From Planctomycetota bacterium (lineage in GTDB: Bacteria > Planctomycetota > UBA1135 > GCA-002686595), in contig JANQEJ010000333.1 in the NCBI GenBank assembly GCA_028278425.1, forward strand, positions 1 through 36,358: 36,358 nucleotides of DNA. The letters run 5' to 3'. Of the stretch, positions 17,335 to 24,020 are shown piece after piece; position 1 is the first letter of the stretch, and the number at the start of each line of letters is the position of its first letter. A program made the position numbers and the translations under genes. The notes below the pieces were generated by a model. The model had not been told where the DNA came from. It saw only the letters and a list, made by a program, of their open reading frames with translations, and ran no database searches.

Positions 17335-17991
17335 TCAGTTGCGGATGATGATCGAGTCGCGCTGCGTCCTCACGAGCACGTCGCCGTTCGGGCCGACGCG
17401 CTCGAGGCTGAGCCGCACGGTCAACACGTTGCCTTCGCGATCGAAGCAGAGCCCCGCCTCGTCTACGATCTCGTTTCCGTTGTCGTCGACGCCGTTCGGG
17501 AGCTCCCCCTCGAGCAGCTCGCTGACGCCGTTCGCGAGAACGACCCGGCGCTCGGTCGCGAGCCCCGGGTTCTCGAGCAGGACGAGCTTCCCCTCGTCGA
17601 CGAGCCCGTTGCCGTTGTCGTCGATGTCGTTGGCGACCTCCCCGGTCTCGAGCTCGAGCACGAGCCGCTTGTCGGGGCTCCAGACGACCGCGCCCGCCGC
17701 CCAGTCCAGCGCGAGGCGGTAGTCGAGCTGCGGGCTCCAGAACTTGTCCATCCCCGCCGGCGTGACGAGGTCCTGCTGGATGGTGCCGATGCCCGCGCCG
17801 CGGAGCTCGCGGGCGACCCGGTCGAGCGCGCGCGTCCCGCGGGCGTTGATGTCCCCGCTCGCCGAGCTCGTGTGGAAGAGCGCGAAGCCGCGGCGGACGA
17901 TCATCGCCGTCCCCGCCAGCACGCCGACGAGCAGGATGAGCGAGAGCAGAGTCTCGAACACCGTGAAGCCCCTGGTCTTGTGGTTCCCCAT
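17335..17991 (-). CDS. Prepilin-type N-methylation protein, PilW/GspJ-like
   Basis: 218 residues from the ATG at 17991, which shares one base with the stop of the PilV-like gene (TGATG). It has a class III prepilin signal: short basic leader, cleavage after G8 in RGFTVFETLLSLILLVGV, with Glu at +5 and a hydrophobic helix. The long frame upstream of this ATG is out of context. The globular part has the length and position of PilW/GspJ proteins. Two acidic loops, DIDDNGNGLVDE and GVDDNGNEIVDE, look like calcium-binding dockerin/EF-hand-type loops. The gene stops 13 nt before the PilX-like paralogue. It is processed by a prepilin peptidase not encoded in this window. Confidence 0.85.
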   Translation of the reverse strand: MGNHKTRGFTVFETLLSLILLVGVLAGTAMIVRRGFALFHTSSASGDINARGTRALDRVARELRGAGIGTIQQDLVTPAGMDKFWSPQLDYRLALDWAAGAVVWSPDKRLVLELETGEVANDIDDNGNGLVDEGKLVLLENPGLATERRVVLANGVSELLEGELPNGVDDNGNEIVDEAGLCFDREGNVLTVRLSLERVGPNGDVLVRTQRDSIIIRN

Positions 17992-18524
17992 CACTGCGGA
18001 CGCAGGAGCGTCTGGAACTCCAATCTCCGGTTGCCGGACTGCCCTCTCCACTCCACCCGCACGATGACGGGGAGCAGCTTGTACGTCCCCGACTTGTCGA
18101 GCCCGTCCTCGTCGCCGTCGGCGTCGAGGTCGCGCGGCATTCCGAACGCCTCGTCCTGGATGTTCTCCTGAAGCACGCCCGGGCTGCCGGCGGGCGTGGG
18201 GAAGAGGACCCGCCCCACGCGCCCGTCCGCGTCGCCCTCCTGCGGGTCGAGGCCGAACACGTCGAAGCCCGGCCCCGGCACGGTGCCGCCGGGGTCGTCG
18301 GCCGTGGTTTCGTTGTAGAGCGCGAACACGTCGGAGAAGTTCCGCGCGTGCATCTCTTCGAGCGTGCGGCGGGCGGCGTGGCATGCCAGCGCCCGCTCGC
18401 GGTTCGCCTGCTCCATCACGGTGAAGCTCGTGATCACCCCCATGGTGGTCCCCACCGCCACGATGAGCACCACGAAGGCGATCATCGTCTCGGTCAGCGT
18501 GAGCCCCGCGCGCGGGGCTCGCAT
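17991..18524 (-). CDS. Prepilin-type N-methylation protein, PilV/GspI-like
   Basis: 177 residues from the ATG at 18524, preceded three nt upstream by a very strong GGAGGAGG. An in-frame ATG at 18548 is less likely because this RBS lies between the two. The class III signal is RAGLTLTETMIAFVVLIVAV, with predicted cleavage after G7 and Glu at +5. The mature part contains HARNFSDVFALYN and a calcium-loop-like DLDADGDEDGLD. It is the first gene of the minor-pilin operon (PilV-like, PilW-like, two PilX-like, HEAT) and diverges from the HAMP-like gene at 18730; the operon promoter should lie in 18525-18729. No pilus motor, secretin or major pilin gene is in the window. Confidence 0.85.
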   Translation of the reverse strand: MRAPRAGLTLTETMIAFVVLIVAVGTTMGVITSFTVMEQANRERALACHAARRTLEEMHARNFSDVFALYNETTADDPGGTVPGPGFDVFGLDPQEGDADGRVGRVLFPTPAGSPGVLQENIQDEAFGMPRDLDADGDEDGLDKSGTYKLLPVIVRVEWRGQSGNRRLEFQTLLRPQ

Positions 18525-18729
18525 AGACCTCCTCCGGAGTGTGTTCATGACTTGCGGGACGGGAAGACGCCGCGGAGGTGATCGAGCGCGAACATTGCGA
18601 TTCTGAAGCCATTCCCGGGACTTCGGGGGTATTCCGCAGTCCTCCGGCCATTGCGCTAAAGGGCGCAGCGCCGGGCTGTCGAAGACGCAATGCCACCTTG
18701 TCCAGAAGGAACCAGGAGACTCCCCAGGC

Positions 18730-19200
18730 ATGACGGCCCACAAGCGACGCGCGCGACTCGTCCGAAACAGCTTCCAGGTCAAGCTGGTCGGAGCCTTCGT
18801 CGGACTGGCGGGGCTCGCCCTGCTCCTCCAGTTCCTCTTCCTTTCCTACCGGCTCTCCACGAAGACGGCGCAGATCGACGGCGGGAGCGGCGAGCTCTTC
18901 GACGAGGTCCCCGGCATTCTGCTGGAGGCCTTCGCGATCTCGCTCCTGATCTTCCTCCCGATCATCTTCGCCATCGGCATCCAGCTCACCTTCCGGATCG
19001 CCGGCCCGGTGTACCGCTTCGAGCAGTACCTGCGCTCGGTCGCCAGGGGCGAGCAGGTGGGCCCCTGCAAGATCCGGGAAGGCGATCAGCTCACCACGCT
19101 CTGCGAGCTGATCAACGAAGCGACGGCTCCGCTCCGTCGCGAGGCGAAGGTCGCCTCCGAGGAGACTTCGGAGCAGGACGAGCTCGCCGCCGCCGGCTGA
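18730..19200 (+). CDS. Two-transmembrane HAMP-like signalling protein
   Basis: 156 residues. Two hydrophobic helices (about 17-39 and 64-88) flank a 25-residue external loop. The part after TM2 (about 88-135: RIAGPVYRFEQYLRSVARG, then REGDQLTTLCELIN) matches the HAMP linker pattern of P at the helix start, Gly-rich connector and GDE/GDQ motif. No kinase, cyclase or methyl-accepting domain follows, and the protein ends in an acidic tail. It is divergent from the pseudopilin operon. Stand-alone HAMP-like proteins next to prepilin genes recur in bacteria of this type, so a role in pilus or surface signalling is plausible. Downstream comes the beta-helix gene, whose start is 115 nt after the stop. 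Confidence 0.7.
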   Translation: MTAHKRRARLVRNSFQVKLVGAFVGLAGLALLLQFLFLSYRLSTKTAQIDGGSGELFDEVPGILLEAFAISLLIFLPIIFAIGIQLTFRIAGPVYRFEQYLRSVARGEQVGPCKIREGDQLTTLCELINEATAPLRREAKVASEETSEQDELAAAG

Positions 19201-19230
19201 GCGCTTCCGAAGCAGATCGAGCTTCAAAAG

Positions 19231-19296
19231 GGCGGGAAACGCCAAACCGCGCCGGTCGAGGGCGACGTGAAACGAGCGAGGCTGGAAAGCCTGCTC
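19231..19296 (+). promoter_or_regulatory. Hairpin-rich 5' leader of the beta-helix gene
   Basis: Four consecutive hairpins can be drawn between the HAMP stop and the RBS: GGCG/CGCC (19231-19234 with 19240-19243, loop GGAAA); CGCC/GGCG (19250-19253 with 19261-19264); CGT/ACG (19266-19268 with 19272-19274, loop GAA); and the strongest, GAGC-(G bulge)-AGGCT/AGCCT-GCTC (19274-19296) with a GGAA loop. The RBS AGGAGG (19303-19308) follows at once. It could be a structured regulatory leader or just an RNA-stability element. It does not match the c-di-GMP-I consensus or any other riboswitch I know. Confidence 0.35.
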
Positions 19297-19315
19297 ATTC
19301 ACAGGAGGCCCCACC

Positions 19316-21289
19316 ATGCGGCGGACGAAGCTCGAGCGGATCGGATCGGACTACCTTTCGGTTGGCAAACGCGTCGCGGCCCTCGCGGCCGTGCTCTCCC
19401 TCGGCCTGGGTGGCGCGGCGTTGGGTGCACAGCAGCAAGTGCCCCCTCTGCCAAATCCTCTGCGCTGGCACCCGGACTACGGCCTGTACACGTCGCAGGA
19501 CGGGGACACGCTCGTCTGGCCGCCGGGGACGTACACGATCGGATCCGACAGGATCGACGGGAACGAGCTGGGGCGCTGCTTCGCGCTCGGAACCGCCGCG
19601 GACTTCGGCGGTCTTCCCCCGGGGCCGCGGCATCCGCGGACCGATCTCACGATCGTGGCCGACGGCGTGACGCTCGTCGTCACCGATCCGCGCTTCCGCG
19701 TCTTCGAGCTGCACGAGTGCCACGGCTTCAAGATCCAGGGCCTGACGGTGACGTACGACCCGCTGCCCTACAACCAGTCGCGCATCGATGAGGTCGGCGC
19801 GACCGACTTCGTGGTCACGCTCGATCCCGGTTACCTCGGCTTCGAAGACACGCGCTTCGTCTACGGGGAGAACCAACCGAACGGCAAGCGCAACTTCGGC
19901 GTCCCGTTCGACGAGCTGACGACGCTGAACGAGCCCGATCTGGGGGCGAACGCGATCCACATCAAGATGCAACCGGTGGAGCTCGGCGGCGGCCGGTATC
20001 GCCTGACGCCCATCGACGCGGACGTCCAGTACCTCTGCGGTCTGGAGCCCGGCGACAAGTTCGCCTACCTGATGCGGTCCGACGCCGAGGGAGGGATCTT
20101 CCGGTTCAACCGGTGCGATCCGACCTCGCGCCCGCCGGTCACGGTCGAGAACTGCACCGGGCTGGCGAGCGGCGGCGGGTTCGTGCAGTTGATCGCCTCG
20201 CCGAGCGTCAACGGGAGCCCGATCGCGGCCGAGATCCGCGACTGCACCGTCACGACGGACCACGACGACCGGCTGGTCTCCACGAACTCCGACGGGATCC
20301 GCAGCTCGAGTTCGCGCAAGGGCCCCCTCGTCGAGAACTGCACGCTGGAACGCATGGCCGACGACGGAATCAACTTCACGACGAAGCCGCGCACCTTCCT
20401 GCGCTATCCAGTGCCGGGGATCTTCGACATCATCGAGCTCGACGAGGGCGTGCCCGTGCTCCCCGACGACAGGCTCCAGGCCTTCGATCCCGACACGGGC
20501 TTGACGATCAACGACCTCTTCTGGATCAGCCAGGTCCTCGTGCAGGGATCGGATCCCGAGGGTCCGGTCTGGGTGAAGCTGAACATGCCGTTCTACGGTC
20601 TCGAGGAGAACGACACGCTGATCTGGATCCTCGACGCCTCGAACCCGGACGCGGTCGTCCGCGACTCGGACATCCTGGATCACCGCGGCCACGGCGCGAT
20701 CGTCATGGCCCCCGGAATGACCTTCGAGGACAACGTGGTCGACGGGTCCAGCGCCGCCGGGATCACCGCGGCGAACATCTACACGCACAACTTCGGCAAC
20801 GAGGGCCCCGTGCCCTACGACATCACGATCCGCGGCAACGTCGTGAGGGACTGCGGCTACGCGACCGACCCGGACCTCCAGAGCTTCTGGAAGCACCAGG
20901 GCGGGTCCGGCATCTACGTCGCGGCGTGGAAGGGGGCGAGCGCCGGTCCCACCGACTTCCCGTCCGCGCAGGACGTCCTGGTGGAGGGCAACACGATCGA
21001 GAACTGGGACACGAACGGGATCTACGCGGTGAGCTTCAAGGACTCGAGCATCGGTCCGGTCACGGGGAACTACAACGCGTTCTCCGGGTCCTATCCGCTC
21101 GGCTCGCGCGCCATCGTGATCGCCGCCCCCGCCGAGGACTCCGCGGTGTTGGGCGCCGACGCCCGGATGGCGGACGGTCTGGAGTTCGCCGTCACCGTCG
21201 AATACTACGTGTCGCAGACCGTCGTCGTGGACGTGCCCAGCATCCTGGTCGAGGCTCCGACGAAGGAGCTGGAGGACCTGCGACCCTAG
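19316..21289 (+). CDS. Secreted right-handed parallel beta-helix protein
   Basis: 657 residues; AGGAGG seven nt before the ATG fixes the start. Signal peptide about 1-38 (LGLGGAALGAQQQ). The body has the short repeating strands of pectate-lyase-type beta-helices: FELHECHGFKIQGLTVTYD, VENCTGLASGGG, AEIRDCTVTTDHDDRL, VENCTLERMADDGINF, FEDNVVDGSSAAGI, IRGNVVRDCGY and VEGNTIENWDTNGIY. The arrangement STNSDGIR followed by MADDGINF recalls the helix of GH110-type exo-galactosidases and related inverting glycosidases, but I could not assign a catalytic acid set. It is probably an extracellular polysaccharide-acting or binding protein. It ends convergently on recN, the two stops sharing CTAG. Confidence 0.75.
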   Translation: MRRTKLERIGSDYLSVGKRVAALAAVLSLGLGGAALGAQQQVPPLPNPLRWHPDYGLYTSQDGDTLVWPPGTYTIGSDRIDGNELGRCFALGTAADFGGLPPGPRHPRTDLTIVADGVTLVVTDPRFRVFELHECHGFKIQGLTVTYDPLPYNQSRIDEVGATDFVVTLDPGYLGFEDTRFVYGENQPNGKRNFGVPFDELTTLNEPDLGANAIHIKMQPVELGGGRYRLTPIDADVQYLCGLEPGDKFAYLMRSDAEGGIFRFNRCDPTSRPPVTVENCTGLASGGGFVQLIASPSVNGSPIAAEIRDCTVTTDHDDRLVSTNSDGIRSSSSRKGPLVENCTLERMADDGINFTTKPRTFLRYPVPGIFDIIELDEGVPVLPDDRLQAFDPDTGLTINDLFWISQVLVQGSDPEGPVWVKLNMPFYGLEENDTLIWILDASNPDAVVRDSDILDHRGHGAIVMAPGMTFEDNVVDGSSAAGITAANIYTHNFGNEGPVPYDITIRGNVVRDCGYATDPDLQSFWKHQGGSGIYVAAWKGASAGPTDFPSAQDVLVEGNTIENWDTNGIYAVSFKDSSIGPVTGNYNAFSGSYPLGSRAIVIAAPAEDSAVLGADARMADGLEFAVTVEYYVSQTVVVDVPSILVEAPTKELEDLRP

Positions 21290-23022
21290 GTCGCTTCCGC
21301 GAGCAGCCGCGTCGCCTCCGCGCGGGCCGTCGCCTCGTCCGCACCGCCGGCGATCATCGCGGCGACCTCGCGCACGCGCTCGTCGCCCTCCAGCTCGACC
21401 ACCGTCGTCCGCGTCCGGTTCTTGCGCACCTCCTTCGCGGCGCGCAGGTGAACGTGCGCCTGCGCGGCGATCGCGGGGAGGTGCGTCACGCAGAGGACCT
21501 GCGCCTCGGCGGCGAGCGCGCGCAGGTGGCGGCCGACCTCCGGACCGAGGCGCCCGCCGACGCCGGCGTCGATCTCGTCGAAGACGAGCGTGCGCTCGGA
21601 GCCGCCGCCGCGGAGCACGGTGCGCAGCGCGAGCATGATGCGCGCGGCCTCGCCGCCCGAGGCGACGTGGCGGAGCGGGCGCTGCTCCTCGCCGGGGTTG
21701 GCGGAAAGGAGAAACTCGAGCTCGTCCGCCCCGGCGGGACCGTAGCGCGCCTCCGGTTCCGCGTCGGGCCCGCCGCGCGCGCGCAGGGCGGGCTCGAAGC
21801 TCGCCTTGTCGAGGCCGAGCGCGGCCAGCGTCTCCATGACGGCCCGCGCCAGCTTCGGCGCGAGCGTCCGCCGTCGTTTCGACAGCGCGGCGGCCTCCTT
21901 CTCCAACGCCTTCTCCGCGCGCGCGGTCTCGGCGCCGAGCGTCTCCAGGCTGAGCTCGTCGTCCTCGAGCGCGCGGATCTCGCCGGCGAGCTCGTCGCGG
22001 CGCGCCGTCAGTCCCGCCTCGTCCGTGCCGTACTTGCGCTCGAGTCGTTCGAGTTCCGACAGGCGCTCCTCGACCGCTTCGAGGCGCAGCGGGTCGTCCT
22101 CGACGCCGCTCTTGAAGGAGCTCAGCGCGGCGGACGCCTCCTCGACGTGCAGCGCGGCGCTGCGCAGGTCCTCGGCGGCCGGAGCGAGGGCGCGGAACTC
22201 CGCCTCCCAGCGGGCCAGCGCGCGCTCGGCGCCGCGAAGCCGGTCGAGGAGCGCGGCGTCGCCCTCGGACAGCTCCTCGACGAGCCCGTCCAGCTCGCCG
22301 CGCAGCTCGCCGGCGTTGCGCAGGAGGCGCCGCTCGCCCTCGAGGCCGGCCTGCTCGCCCGCGGACAGCTCGGCGCGCTCCAGCTCCTCGCGCTGGAAGC
22401 GCAGGAGGTCCAGCCGATCGCGGCGTTCGGCGCGCTCCGCCTCCAGGCGCTCGGAACGCTCCTTGAGCGCGAGCCACGCGGCGCGCGCCGCCGCCACGTC
22501 GTCGCGGAACGCGTCGAGCCCGCCGTAGGCGTCGAGCAGCCGCAACTGCTCCGCGGGATCGAGGACGCGCTGGTGGTCGTTCTGCCCGTGGATCTCGAAG
22601 AGGAGCGGCGCCAGCGCGCGCAACGCGCGGCGCGGCACCGGCCGCTGGTCGACGTGGGCACGCGTGCGGCCGGCGCGGGTGAGGCTCCGCCCGACGACGA
22701 GCTCGGCCTCGTCGTTCTCAACCGCCGCTTCGAACGCCGCGGCGATCTCGGGCAACTCGACCGCGAGATGGTCGCGCACGCGCGCGATGGCGGCGGCGCC
22801 GGCGATCGCGACGCGCCCCTCCACGCGCGCCTCCTCCGCGCCCTTGCGGACCCACCCGGCGGCGCCGCCGCGCGGGGTCTCGCCGAGCAGGAGCTCGAGG
22901 GCGGCGACGAGCAGGCTCTTTCCCGCCCCGGTCTCGCCGGTGATCACGTTGAGCCCGGGTCCGAAGCGAAGCTCGGCGGCCTCGATCAGCGCGAGGTCGC
23001 GGATGGAGAGCTCGAGAAGCAT
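21286..23022 (-). CDS. recN: DNA repair protein RecN
   Basis: 578 residues from the ATG at 23022 (GGGGGA upstream), close to the usual 550-570. It is an SMC-like ATPase that acts early in double-strand-break repair. Walker A is TGETGAGKS at 28-36 after MLLELSIRDLALIE. FEIHGQNDHQRVLD is the diagnostic RecN motif. A long Glu/Arg/Ala-rich coiled coil, interrupted in the middle, fills the centre. The signature ASGGEAARIMLALR starts near 454, Walker B LVFDEIDAGVGG near 480, and VLCVTHLPAIAAQA follows. All catalytic motifs are intact. It is on the same strand as the genes upstream (80 nt gap to the HExxH gene) but is typical core genome in composition. Confidence 0.97.
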   Translation of the reverse strand: MLLELSIRDLALIEAAELRFGPGLNVITGETGAGKSLLVAALELLLGETPRGGAAGWVRKGAEEARVEGRVAIAGAAAIARVRDHLAVELPEIAAAFEAAVENDEAELVVGRSLTRAGRTRAHVDQRPVPRRALRALAPLLFEIHGQNDHQRVLDPAEQLRLLDAYGGLDAFRDDVAAARAAWLALKERSERLEAERAERRDRLDLLRFQREELERAELSAGEQAGLEGERRLLRNAGELRGELDGLVEELSEGDAALLDRLRGAERALARWEAEFRALAPAAEDLRSAALHVEEASAALSSFKSGVEDDPLRLEAVEERLSELERLERKYGTDEAGLTARRDELAGEIRALEDDELSLETLGAETARAEKALEKEAAALSKRRRTLAPKLARAVMETLAALGLDKASFEPALRARGGPDAEPEARYGPAGADELEFLLSANPGEEQRPLRHVASGGEAARIMLALRTVLRGGGSERTLVFDEIDAGVGGRLGPEVGRHLRALAAEAQVLCVTHLPAIAAQAHVHLRAAKEVRKNRTRTTVVELEGDERVREVAAMIAGGADEATARAEATRLLAEAT

Positions 23023-23101
23023 GAGTTCCCCCGAGTGGATACCACGCGGAGGCGTACGACACCACCTTCTTGCATGAGCCTCGGTAGGGCCCAAGTGTTG
23101 T

Positions 23102-23989
23102 TCAGTCCGTGACCATCGTCGGACCAAGCGGGGCCGGCTTATATCCGTCGACTCCGACCATCCGCACCACTACGCCACCGCTGATATGCTTCGAGGGACC
23201 TTCGGCTGGCCGCGTCGGAACAACGAAACGATCCGGAGTCTCTTTATTGCCAATCGGGTAGATGCGCATCAGTTCCAGCGCTGGAGCGTCAATCTCGGAT
23301 TCGATTTGGATTCCGCCATAGGCGTTTGCATCGCAAATCTTCAGATTGAGCATCCCGACCTGATGATGCACCTGAATCGCCTCTCGGTAGCTCATGTCTC
23401 GCTTGCCGCATGGCCTTCTCCTCCGCAGGTCAAGCTGGCGGGACTTTGCCGTTCGCCAGGGCAACTGCACGATGTACTGAAGGACTTCCAATCCTGGAAG
23501 TCTCGCCGAGTTCGACATTGCGTGCTCACCGTCGTGAGGTGAAAAGAAGAACGCGTAGTCTTCAGCGAACACTTCGCGGTCGGTTCGCCGCCACGGTTTC
23601 TCGCCAGGCCGGCCATACAGACTCTTCGACAGACCGCGAATCTTATAAAACCATGATGGCATACTATCCTTCCTCACGGCCCACGAGTAACCCATCCAGT
23701 AGTTCAAAAAGTGGTGAGCATATTCGTGAGCAAGCGTGCACAGGAAGTCCGGTAGACCATCCTGTATGAGGGCCGTCCCCCTCAACAATATTAGACCACG
23801 CACGCCCGGCCCGTCTGCCGCCGGTTTCCACATGCCGAGGTTCTCGTCGAGCATCTGATCCGTGATCCGAACACCCTCGAGAGCGTCTCGATCATCGGCA
23901 AGATGCGGGAGTGCATCTAGCGTAGCCCTGACCGCCTGGATCTCGCGTTCCGAAATGTAGTCACACCTGTTGTCAATCCAAGGCGACAA
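23102..23989 (-). CDS. HExxH zinc-metallopeptidase-like protein
   Basis: 295 residues from a TTG at 23989, chosen because GGGGAGGAGG ends eight nt before it; a TTG at 24052 would add 21 residues and overlap the upstream gene. TLAHEYAHHFLNYWMGYS at about 86-103 gives the zincin helix (H88, E89, H92). REVFAEDYAFFF at about 138-149 offers E143 as a third zinc ligand, the gluzincin pattern. No signal peptide or transmembrane segment, so it is cytoplasmic. The C-terminal half is unfamiliar. It lies 31 nt after the stop of the TPR gene and is surely cotranscribed with it. Base use is AT-richer than recN beside it. It may be a regulated protease of an accessory module, loosely like ImmA/IrrE-type peptidases, but sequence kinship to that family was not established. 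Confidence 0.65.
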   Translation of the reverse strand: MSPWIDNRCDYISEREIQAVRATLDALPHLADDRDALEGVRITDQMLDENLGMWKPAADGPGVRGLILLRGTALIQDGLPDFLCTLAHEYAHHFLNYWMGYSWAVRKDSMPSWFYKIRGLSKSLYGRPGEKPWRRTDREVFAEDYAFFFSPHDGEHAMSNSARLPGLEVLQYIVQLPWRTAKSRQLDLRRRRPCGKRDMSYREAIQVHHQVGMLNLKICDANAYGGIQIESEIDAPALELMRIYPIGNKETPDRFVVPTRPAEGPSKHISGGVVVRMVGVDGYKPAPLGPTMVTD

Positions 23990-24020
23990 GGTAATGTCCT
24001 CCTCCCCGAAACGGGCGTTG

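Noticed and set aside
19225..19296. c-di-GMP-I (GEMM) riboswitch before the beta-helix gene
   Set aside because: Only short fragments resemble the consensus (CCAAACC, GGCGACGTGAAAC); the closing stem and the tetraloop-receptor layout are not found.
19295..22477. A 1060-codon open frame on the minus strand
   Set aside because: It lies opposite the beta-helix gene and out of frame with recN; composition is Arg/Ala-rich and no motif is recognisable.
20113..23112. A 999-codon open frame on the plus strand
   Set aside because: It overlaps the beta-helix gene out of frame and runs antisense to all of recN; it has no family signature.
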